Below are positions 22,022-29,189 of a stretch of 64,000 nucleotides of DNA, piece by piece. Position numbers and translations under genes: made by a program. The stretch's first letter is position 1; the number at the start of each line of letters is the position of its first letter. The stretch comes from Flagellimonas amphidinii (GTDB taxonomy: Bacteria > Bacteroidota > Bacteroidia > Flavobacteriales > Flavobacteriaceae): contig NZ_JABFNN010000037.1 in NCBI RefSeq assembly GCF_013090115.1, forward strand, positions 124,001 to 188,000, written 5' to 3'. The notes under the pieces were generated by a model, which did not search any database, was not told the DNA's origin, and worked only from the letters and a program-made list of their open reading frames with translations.

Positions 22022-23135
22022 CTGCTTGCTCAAATCGTTTTCCGAATTCGAACACAACTCCATAAATGAACCCTGGAACATTTTTAATCATTTTATCGTC
22101 CGGGGTTCTATTGTCCCCATAATATCGTTTCCCATGCGCATCCGATTTGGCGACTACCATTTCTGTTATTTTTCGAACAATTGTTCGATAATCAAAGTTG
22201 CAGACAATCCTTATCAATTGTTTTTCAGATAGACCATATCGTTTTAGATAATCATAGGCTTTTTGCCGTTCCTCGGTAAAAATCAAAAGCGCGTCATCAT
22301 ATTCCACCTCAATAAAGATGCTCCTAATGGGCTTTCCCTTAGTTGTAAAATAGTTCCTCCCATTTTTAATTATCGTTATACCCGTGTCCTTATTTTCGGA
22401 AATTTCTTTTAGCCATTTGTTCAATTTTGCCCGCAAATTTTTCCACCCATCAACCCCCTTATACGAGGTCTGGATGAACTCCTGGCCAACAATCTTAAAG
22501 ATTTGCTTTTGTACGGTATCTTCGTCCTTATCCCTTAAAAACCCATAGCCCAGCATTAAATACAGCTCATTTTTGGCAAATTCATAAGTATGCTTTTGCA
22601 GCCTCCTGAACTGTAGCAATTTTTCAAAAAGCTTTTTGGTCTGGCTTTCCCCAAAATCAACAAAGGTCTTTGGTAGGTAGGAAATATATCTGTCATAATC
22701 CGGATAGCTCTGTTGATAGAGTTCCTTGACCAAACGATTGTCCTGAAAATGGCCCTCCTCCAATTTATTGATGTAGAACAGTGGCAGTACATCATCAATA
22801 ATCGAGATTTGAAGGGCAAGTGTTTCATCTACCACGCATCTGCTAAAAAGATTGTAAATGGAATACAACTTATCTCCCTTGTGGTACTTAAAGGTGACTT
22901 TTGACTTCATCAGATCATCGGTAACCTCCTTGTAATGGTGTGGCCTGATGGCCGAAACATTCAACCCCTTTGCCAAAAAATAAGGCTTAAGGTCGATTTT
23001 GAAGTCGTTCACAATCTCCTTTTGTTTACTGGTCATATATTGGACCAACATGATGAAATCTTTTTGAACCGGTGTGAAATCACAATAGGCATCCACAAAT
23101 CGCATGGGCTGCAATACTTTCTTTGATTTTTCCAT
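22011..23135 (-). CDS. Plasmid replication initiator (RepB/Rep_3-like)
   Basis: The 374-residue protein has the tandem winged-helix layout of Rep_3 initiators: 'FVDAYCDFTPVQKDFIMLVQYMTSKQKE' at the start, 'FLAKGLNVSAIRPHHYKEVTDDLMK', then 'YISYLPKTFVDFGESQTKKLFEKLLQFRRLQ' and further helices. Such proteins bind iterons at the origin and recruit the host helicase. The gene is the second of an operon with the HTH gene (4 bp apart) and reads away from the integrase. No clear iteron array was found next to it. Confidence 0.75.
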   Translation of the reverse strand: MEKSKKVLQPMRFVDAYCDFTPVQKDFIMLVQYMTSKQKEIVNDFKIDLKPYFLAKGLNVSAIRPHHYKEVTDDLMKSKVTFKYHKGDKLYSIYNLFSRCVVDETLALQISIIDDVLPLFYINKLEEGHFQDNRLVKELYQQSYPDYDRYISYLPKTFVDFGESQTKKLFEKLLQFRRLQKHTYEFAKNELYLMLGYGFLRDKDEDTVQKQIFKIVGQEFIQTSYKGVDGWKNLRAKLNKWLKEISENKDTGITIIKNGRNYFTTKGKPIRSIFIEVEYDDALLIFTEERQKAYDYLKRYGLSEKQLIRIVCNFDYRTIVRKITEMVVAKSDAHGKRYYGDNRTPDDKMIKNVPGFIYGVVFEFGKRFEQADGM

Positions 23136-23139
23136 GGGC

Positions 23140-23448
23140 CTAGTTTCTTGGAAGTTTTACCAGTGCGGGATTTTTTCTGCAAATTTCCAATAGTTCCGTT
23201 TTGGAATAGAAAATTGAACGATTGATCTGATAATAGGGGACCAGGCCTTTTTTCTTCCAAGCGATAAGGCTCTGTACGGTTATGCCCAGAAGATTTGCGG
23301 CCTCTGTTTGGGAAAGCCTATCCTCCTCCGGGGCTATCGGGGACTCTCCAATGAGTTCGGTCTTTCTTAATTTGTCGATTACGTTTTCCACTATACGCTC
23401 CAAATCCTGCATGGAGAAGGCATAGAGAACGGTTTTGTCTCCTTTCAT
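23140..23448 (-). CDS. Excisionase-like helix-turn-helix protein
   Basis: The 102-residue protein has a helical N-terminal half and a MerR/excisionase-type winged HTH in the C-terminal half ('RLSQTEAANLLGITVQSLIAWKKKGLVPYYQINRSIFYSKTEL' region, residues about 45-88). In Bacteroidota elements such HTH_17 proteins sit next to the integrase and act as directionality factors or regulators. It lies 40 bp after the integrase stop and 4 bp before the rep gene. Confidence 0.8.
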   Translation of the reverse strand: MKGDKTVLYAFSMQDLERIVENVIDKLRKTELIGESPIAPEEDRLSQTEAANLLGITVQSLIAWKKKGLVPYYQINRSIFYSKTELLEICRKNPALVKLPRN

Positions 23449-23488
23449 TTTGACGAGTTTTAAATTTGATTATATGATGTTTTATGAT

Positions 23489-24724
23489 TTAAATTTTATC
23501 CCATGTGTTGATCATTTCATTTGATTTGAAATCTTCAGCTATTTTGAGGTATTTGCGAAAAGAAGCATCATCGTTGTGTCCCGTGATGTTCTTGAGCACC
23601 CGTTCGTTCATACCCAATATCAGACTGTTTGTCACAAAGGTTTTTCTGGCGGTATGGCTTGTGATTAATTTATATTTTGGACAGGTTCTGTCCACTCTGC
23701 GGTTGCCTACATACCTAGTTATCGTTGTGGGTTGGTCAATCCCGACAATTTCGCAACATTCCTTGATGTACTCATTGAATTTTTGACCAGAGATCCGGGG
23801 TATCGGTTCGTATATGGTTCCTTTATATTTGTCCAAGATGCCCTTGGCAAGTTTATTCAACGGAATTTTGTGATCAAGGCTCTTGGTCTTTTGTATCGTA
23901 AGGCGGATATATTCCTTATAGATATTGGACGAACGAAGCTGTTTCAGATCTGAGAAACGAAGACCCGTAAAACACGCAAAACAATAGAGGTCCCTTACCA
24001 TGGAGAGCCGTCTCGAGTTAAACTCATGGCCATATAGTGACATCAGCTCGTCCATAGTCAGATAAATAACCTCAATATCCTCACTTATCGTCCTGAACTT
24101 TTTGAATTCTGTATTACTATGGTAACCTCTTTCCATAGACCAGGTCATAAAAGTTTTGAGGAAAGCGATCAATTTTCCATAATAGTTGTTAAGCGTTTTT
24201 CTTTCCAGAAATGCGTAATCCCGAAAATTCTCCAGGAATTTTTGGTCCACCCGCTCAAAATTCAATCTGTAGTTTTTTGCACGCTCAAAATCTCTAATAA
24301 AGTTCTTGCTGGCGTTGTATTTTTTTAGAGTGCCCACTGCCCGTATTGCCCGATGGGTCTCCAAGAATTCATCCATAGCTTCAAAAATATCTGGAGCCAT
24401 AGGTTTGGAAGCCTTGCCGTCCAAGCAATCCAAAATATCTTGATGGCGGAGCAATTCCCCTGAGATCAGGCTCATACGATATAATTCCTTGACCTTGTGC
24501 TCAAGGCCGTCCAGAATGATATTGTACTCAATGTGATAATTGTATGGCTCCGATTTTGTGTTGGGTCTTACTCTTTGGTTTTCCCAATCCTCAGGGTTCA
24601 CCCTTACCTTGGGAACACTTCTGCGGATACGTTGAGAGTTTACGGTAATATTGATTCGGACCGGGGCAAATCCCTTACTATTGATCGCATCTGTCCTTAA
24701 TGAAAAAATTATCTCCACATTCAA
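23489..24724 (-). CDS. Tyrosine recombinase / integrase of the element
   Basis: The 411-residue Bacteroidota-type integrase is apparently intact. It has an N-terminal arm-binding domain ('RTDAINSKGFAPVRINITVN'), a SAM-like core-binding domain (about 105-200) and a catalytic domain with Arg in 'FTGLRFSDLKQL', 'SHTARKTFVTNSLI' (HxxR), 'ITGHNDDASFRKYLKI' (His and the Tyr nucleophile). It integrates and excises circular elements. It lacks the extra motif that would mark an integron IntI as far as I can judge. It sits at the right end of the accessory region, as integrases usually do. Confidence 0.9.
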   Translation of the reverse strand: MNVEIIFSLRTDAINSKGFAPVRINITVNSQRIRRSVPKVRVNPEDWENQRVRPNTKSEPYNYHIEYNIILDGLEHKVKELYRMSLISGELLRHQDILDCLDGKASKPMAPDIFEAMDEFLETHRAIRAVGTLKKYNASKNFIRDFERAKNYRLNFERVDQKFLENFRDYAFLERKTLNNYYGKLIAFLKTFMTWSMERGYHSNTEFKKFRTISEDIEVIYLTMDELMSLYGHEFNSRRLSMVRDLYCFACFTGLRFSDLKQLRSSNIYKEYIRLTIQKTKSLDHKIPLNKLAKGILDKYKGTIYEPIPRISGQKFNEYIKECCEIVGIDQPTTITRYVGNRRVDRTCPKYKLITSHTARKTFVTNSLILGMNERVLKNITGHNDDASFRKYLKIAEDFKSNEMINTWDKI

Positions 24725-25214
24725 CCTGATTTAACCTATTTACAATAGGTTTAATTTAACTATGATTAAAGAGGTTGAATGCTAACTTTTGGTGGGACAT
24801 AAAGTGGGTCGCACACTTAACATAAAGCTATGAAAATTATTTTTAAATTTTCAAATGCAATTGTAGTGATTTGATATAAAGCTAGTTACAATATGATAAA
24901 TTGCATTTTAGCATTTCCCAAGTCCTTGTAGGCCAACAAAAGATTAAGAAAACAACCCAGCTTTAGCTGGGTTGTTTGTTTTTGGTCTTTACGTATTTTC
25001 CTTTCAAAACGTACCTACCTGCTACTTTCGGCACCATTTTTTCTGCCTTTGTTACATTTCAAAAAGGACTTGTTACATACTGGAAAGTTAGTCCTAAACC
25101 CCACTGTTAATTTCGAAGCATGTTTTTACAATCCTTCAATGGAAGATTAAAACTTTTGAGTTCCCCCCCCCTTTTTATTTCGGAAAATTAAATACTCATA
25201 AAAAGTTGAAAATC
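24725..25214. other. 490 nt between integrase and collagen-repeat operon
   Basis: No gene or tRNA is seen. It holds a small palindrome AACCTAT/ATAGGTT (24733-24751) before the integrase, an inverted repeat AAATGCAATT (24853-24862) / AATTGCATTT (24899-24908), a strong terminator hairpin (24951-24976) and a run of nine C (25163-25171). The right attachment site of the element probably lies between 24725 and 24950 but could not be identified. Confidence 0.5.
24951..24980 (+). terminator. Rho-independent terminator without an adjacent plus-strand gene
   Basis: The stem is AACAACCCAGC (24951-24961) with GCTGGGTTGTT (24966-24976), loop TTTA, followed by a T-rich tail. The nearest gene to the left reads the other way. 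The terminator may serve an unrecognised small RNA, or a gene displaced by insertion of the element. Confidence 0.7.
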
Positions 25215-25832
25215 ATGAAAAACACTTTGAAGTTAATGTTAATGTGCGCGATGAGCCTTTTATTGGCTTGCTCAGCAGAAGATGGACAAGATGGTGCCAT
25301 TGGTCCGCAAGGGGAACAGGGAGAACAGGGGCCTACAGGGCCGCAAGGAGAGCAAGGTCCTGCAGGAGCTGATGGACAGGATGGTGTTGATGGAATTGAT
25401 GCCAATTCTACTGTAATTTCCTCCGGATGGTTTGAAATTAATACCTGGGACACAGACCTGTCCAATTTCAAATTTCACAGAATTCCCGATTTGATCTTAA
25501 CGGATTTTGAAATTGAAAATCATGTATTCTTGGTGTATCGAAGATACCAGCCAAGTCCAGCACTTACCACAATAGAACTTTTACCGCTATATCTATTGAG
25601 CAACACTGGAAGTATGGAGCTAACTATACAGAATAGGATATCTGGGAACGGATTGTTCATCCAGGTGCAATCGTATGGTCGGAATGTGGAAGCTGAGGAA
25701 TATCTAGGGCCAGAGACCCAATTTAGATATATGATTGTTGGGCCCGCATCAACATCTGACAAAAACAGTGGCATAGACCTTACCAAAATGAGCTATAAAG
25801 AAGTAGTGGAATACTTAGGAATTAACCCATAA
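25215..25832 (+). CDS. Lipoprotein with collagen-like repeats (first copy)
   Basis: I use the ATG at 25215 (205 residues); a TTG three codons upstream is possible. The lipobox is 'SLLLAC' (Cys about 20), followed directly by about 14 Gly-X-Y triplets ('GPQGEQGEQGPTGPQGEQG', 'DGQDGVDGID'). A globular C-terminal domain of about 150 residues, rich in strands, follows. Collagen triplets right after a lipid anchor suggest a trimeric stalk on the outer membrane. It is the first gene of a four-gene operon. Its paralogue follows 11 bp later. Confidence 0.8.
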   Translation: MKNTLKLMLMCAMSLLLACSAEDGQDGAIGPQGEQGEQGPTGPQGEQGPAGADGQDGVDGIDANSTVISSGWFEINTWDTDLSNFKFHRIPDLILTDFEIENHVFLVYRRYQPSPALTTIELLPLYLLSNTGSMELTIQNRISGNGLFIQVQSYGRNVEAEEYLGPETQFRYMIVGPASTSDKNSGIDLTKMSYKEVVEYLGINP

Positions 25833-25843
25833 AACTTATCCAT

Positions 25844-26467
25844 ATGAAACCTCACAATTTTTTTAAATTCGGAGCTACGTTACTATGTGCCATTTTCTTT
25901 GCCTCCTGCAGCGGGGAAGATGGGGAAACCGGATCCCAAGGTCCTCAAGGCGAACAGGGCATTCAAGGCCCTCAAGGAGAACAGGGCGTTCAGGGAGAAC
26001 AAGGCCCACAAGGAGTCAATGGACAGGATGGAACAGATGGACAGGATGGCAATGCCAATGTAATCTTTTCCAATTGGATAGATGCCGATTGGAATGTTCA
26101 AGACGACCCTAGAGCAAAGGTAATGAACCTTCTGGTCACGGAGATAGACAATATTGAGCTTAGGAATAAAACCTTGGTGTTTGTCTATCTACAACAATGG
26201 GGGACTTCTAGTATTTATCCTATGCCGAATGCCGGCCGTTGGTCCAATACATGGTATTCCTATACGTTTGGAAATAATGGGATAACGTTAAATGGCATAA
26301 CCGTAACTCTTTTAAGTACCAACGGGGTGGATTTAACTGAATTTCAGTACTCAGGTTCCAGAGGTAATAGGTTTCGGTATGTGTTGATACCAGAAAGTGC
26401 CCAATCCGGAAAGTTGGATTATTCCAACTACGAGGCTGTAAAGGCTTTTTATAACCTTCCAGATTAA
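25844..26467 (+). CDS. Lipoprotein with collagen-like repeats (second copy)
   Basis: The 207-residue paralogue of the preceding gene has lipobox 'IFFASC' (Cys about 23), some 14 Gly-X-Y triplets ('GPQGEQGIQGPQGEQGVQG', 'DGTDGQDGNAN') and a similar C-terminal domain ending in 'DYSNYEAVKAFYNLP'. That ending aligns with 'LTKMSYKEVVEYLGINP' of the first copy. Tandem duplication is clear. Hetero- or homotrimer formation is an inference. The copies share a layout but have diverged in the globular domain. Confidence 0.8.
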   Translation: MKPHNFFKFGATLLCAIFFASCSGEDGETGSQGPQGEQGIQGPQGEQGVQGEQGPQGVNGQDGTDGQDGNANVIFSNWIDADWNVQDDPRAKVMNLLVTEIDNIELRNKTLVFVYLQQWGTSSIYPMPNAGRWSNTWYSYTFGNNGITLNGITVTLLSTNGVDLTEFQYSGSRGNRFRYVLIPESAQSGKLDYSNYEAVKAFYNLPD

Positions 26468-26486
26468 ATCATTCAAATCAATTAAA

Positions 26487-28073
26487 ATGAAAAAATTAAT
26501 AGGATTCTTTCTTTTTTGCACTTTGGTAAGTCCTATTTGGGGCCAGACCAAAAAAATGACATCATTTAAGCCAGAACTGCATGGGTTTAAATTTGATAAT
26601 AGTTTTAAGAACATCTTTATAGATGCAATTGATTGGAGAACCGGAGGGCTTTGTGGAGGAATGTCCTACTCCGCCTTGGATTATTATTATGCAAGAGGTA
26701 TTTCCACACCAAAAACCACGATCAGACCTACAGAGGGGAGTCCATTACAGAAATACCTCTATGATCGCCAGGTAACGTCACTGACTTCCAATCTGGACAA
26801 ATGGGCAGAAATAGGGTTCAATATAGAAGGAGCTCGTAATAGCGAATTCTTCAATTGGGGAGTAGAAAACAAGAAGGGTAGCAGGATCAATGAGTTACGT
26901 TCTTTTATTAATAGAAGACAACCTGTGCCTTTGGGCTTGCAAAGTGTTGGGGAAAAAGAATCTGACCCAGGGAATCATCAGGTTTTGGCAATTGGCTATG
27001 ATTTTGGAACAGCCCAGGATTTGGCCAATGGAGCATACAAACGCAAAATGAAAATCTATACTTACGACCCTAACTATCCCAATAAAATTATGACCCTAAT
27101 ACCCAATTTTAAGGACGAGGTTTTTTATTACGAGAAAGAACCACATATGCGGTGGAGAACCTATTTTGTGGATAAGAAATATCGCGCAAAAACTCCGCTA
27201 AGAACCTCATTGAAGGATTATCCCAACGATGGTAATATTCACGAACTGGTTTTTGAATTTGGCGTTGGCAAGGATGACCTTAGGGGAGGGAACGACAATC
27301 TAAACCTCACCATTTTTTATCATAATGGAACTCAGCAAAGGGTTTATAACGTGAACAAAGGAAACAAATGGATAGATGACTATTCGCAATATATAACAAT
27401 ACCATTGCGCAAGCCTGTTCCTTTGAATGCGATTAAATCTGTACAGTTAAATACAATTTCCGGAAACGACAATTTCAATTTGGATGTATTGCGGATACAT
27501 GTTAAAGGTTTCAATAGGAATAGGAAAGTCTATGATAAGAGGGGTGCCCCATTAAAACGTTTTACTGGAAAAGACAAGACTTTTTTGGCCGTGATCAATA
27601 GCAGACCACCACAGACAAGGTCTATTGCGACGGGTGCAACAACCTCAATGCCCACTAAAGCTGAAACTGTGCCTTCAACAAAGCCTATTGATAAACTTCG
27701 GTTCAGAATTCGTACAGGAGATGATGACCTTAGGGGAGGCAATGATAATTTAAACATCGTGATACATTATAAAAGCGGAAGGCGCCAAACGGTAAAAAAT
27801 GTGAATAAGGGTACACGCTGGAAAGACAACACTACAGTTTCTTTGGATGTGGAGCTCAATTACCCGGTCAATTCCATTTCCGAAATCAGTCAGGTAGTTC
27901 TCCAAACAACCTTTAAAGGGGGTATGGGGGGTGACAACTGGAACCTTAATTATTTGCATATCGAGACATTCAAAGGAAATCAAAGTTCCGGTGATTTTTG
28001 TAAAAAAGGTTCCAATGACCAACGGTTGTATCGGTTTACGGATAAATCCAATTCCTTTGTTGTCAAAAGGTAA
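26487..28073 (+). CDS. Secreted papain-fold protein with duplicated C-terminal domain
   Basis: The 528-residue protein has a signal peptide (about 1-20). The N-terminal domain (30-235) has a clan-CA style triad in the right order: C56 ('GGLCGGMSYSALDYY'), H164 ('NHQVLAIGYDF') and D194 ('YTYDPNYP'). Two copies of a beta domain follow (about 250-345 and 402-505), each with 'DDLRGGNDNLN', a 'VNKG..W' block and 'DNxNLxxLxI'. The repeat pattern resembles ligand-binding C-terminal modules. It may be a secreted peptidase or transglutaminase-like enzyme. The catalytic call is inferred from the motif order only. Confidence 0.65.
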   Translation: MKKLIGFFLFCTLVSPIWGQTKKMTSFKPELHGFKFDNSFKNIFIDAIDWRTGGLCGGMSYSALDYYYARGISTPKTTIRPTEGSPLQKYLYDRQVTSLTSNLDKWAEIGFNIEGARNSEFFNWGVENKKGSRINELRSFINRRQPVPLGLQSVGEKESDPGNHQVLAIGYDFGTAQDLANGAYKRKMKIYTYDPNYPNKIMTLIPNFKDEVFYYEKEPHMRWRTYFVDKKYRAKTPLRTSLKDYPNDGNIHELVFEFGVGKDDLRGGNDNLNLTIFYHNGTQQRVYNVNKGNKWIDDYSQYITIPLRKPVPLNAIKSVQLNTISGNDNFNLDVLRIHVKGFNRNRKVYDKRGAPLKRFTGKDKTFLAVINSRPPQTRSIATGATTSMPTKAETVPSTKPIDKLRFRIRTGDDDLRGGNDNLNIVIHYKSGRRQTVKNVNKGTRWKDNTTVSLDVELNYPVNSISEISQVVLQTTFKGGMGGDNWNLNYLHIETFKGNQSSGDFCKKGSNDQRLYRFTDKSNSFVVKR

Positions 28074-28079
28074 TACGTT

Positions 28080-29117
28080 ATGAAAATTGCAGGTGAGTTA
28101 AAATATTTTGTGCTTGTGATTCTATGTTTTGCGATTCATGGGTGTGGAAACGATGAAGGTAATGGGCCATTGCCATTGTCGGCATGCGAAACAGGTTCTA
28201 ACCCCAATGCAACGTTTACGGTCTCGTTTACAGATTTGGAGGATATAGACCATATAGAGCCCTTGGGCGAGGTACAGATAGCCCATAACTTTGTAGGGCA
28301 TACCTATGTGTTTATAAAACAGGAGGTGACCGAAGTGCCCATTTACGCTCCTACGGATATGGATGTGATCAATGTGACATACGACGGGATAGATTATCAA
28401 ATTGTCTCAAGGGCCAGTTGTGAAGTGGTGGTCCGTTTTTCGCACATCACCAATCCTGCCCAATCCATTCAAAACTTGGTCGTGAATAATCAAATGGGGC
28501 TGTTCGACCCTTATGCGCCCTCCCTCCTAAAACTTTCGGCAGGTGATTTGATGGGAACGACATCTGGAACAGCGCAGGCCAAAAGTTTTGATTTTGGGGT
28601 GTACCACGGTGAACGATCTCAAAATTTCCTGAACAACGATCGCTTCCATCCAGTAGAAACTTTTAGATATTCAACCTGTCCCTACGATTATTATACATCT
28701 GATCTGCAAAACCAAATGTATGCCCTCTTTGGTCCAAAGCCACTTGCACAACCTTTGGATTGTAGGGGGCCAAGAGGAAGGGCTGGGACCATTGCCGGAC
28801 CTTGGTTCGACACCGATGAAGTAGTGACCCCTTACTATGGGCAGACCCGATATTCTCCCCTTGTAGTAGCCACGGCATTGAACGGAACGGTCAAGATAAT
28901 CCGTGGAACAGAAACCAATGTGTATAGGGTTTCCCTTGGTGATGCAACCTATGCAGATCCCGAAGAGGTGACCTTGGAACATTGTTATGAAGTAGGTTCT
29001 GGGGGCTATTTCTATTTTCAATTACAGGCAGATGGTACTTTGCGTGTTGTACGGGAAACGTCGGGGACTTGCCCTTCTGAGTTTCCATCTACCGGTTATT
29101 TGACCTATTACCGATGA
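28080..29117 (+). CDS. Lipoprotein with an M23-like beta fold lacking the zinc site
   Basis: The 345-residue protein has a lipobox 'FAIHGC' (Cys about 22). The middle resembles the LytM/M23 hairpin architecture ('IYAPTDMDVINVTYDG', 'ASCEVVVRFSHI', 'LSAGDLMGTTSGTA', 'FDFGVYHGERSQNF'). The H-x-H and H-x3-D zinc ligands of active endopeptidases are not present, so any such domain would be non-enzymatic. The C-terminal part is strand-rich with two Cys pairs. It is the last gene of the collagen-lipoprotein operon, 6 bp after the papain-fold gene. Confidence 0.6.
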   Translation: MKIAGELKYFVLVILCFAIHGCGNDEGNGPLPLSACETGSNPNATFTVSFTDLEDIDHIEPLGEVQIAHNFVGHTYVFIKQEVTEVPIYAPTDMDVINVTYDGIDYQIVSRASCEVVVRFSHITNPAQSIQNLVVNNQMGLFDPYAPSLLKLSAGDLMGTTSGTAQAKSFDFGVYHGERSQNFLNNDRFHPVETFRYSTCPYDYYTSDLQNQMYALFGPKPLAQPLDCRGPRGRAGTIAGPWFDTDEVVTPYYGQTRYSPLVVATALNGTVKIIRGTETNVYRVSLGDATYADPEEVTLEHCYEVGSGGYFYFQLQADGTLRVVRETSGTCPSEFPSTGYLTYYR

Positions 29118-29189
29118 ATTCGTGGTTTTTTTAATAGTTTAATCATGTCATTAGTTCGGTTTTTGTATCTTTTTGTGAATCAATCTTAA

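Larger units (their letters stand above)
8978..24724. mobile_element. Integrated plasmid-like element (backbone genes)
   Basis: The plasmid-type functions hicAB, topB, parA plus partner, a replication initiator, an excisionase-like protein and a tyrosine integrase lie within this span. It also carries array 2, a protease operon and a chimeric membrane protein. No relaxase, coupling protein or type IV secretion genes are visible, so it could be a mobilisable island or a decayed element. The limits given are the outermost backbone genes. The true ends and attachment sites were not found, and the left end may be outside the window. Confidence 0.5.

Noticed and set aside
23489-24724. The integrase as an integron IntI acting on the cassette arrays
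   Set aside because: It has the arm-binding and core domains of ordinary Bacteroidota element integrases and sits with an excisionase-like gene. Nothing in the sequence links it to the cassette ends.
24725-24960. A tRNA gene as attachment site of the element
   Set aside because: No cloverleaf, T-arm or anticodon stem could be built in this stretch.
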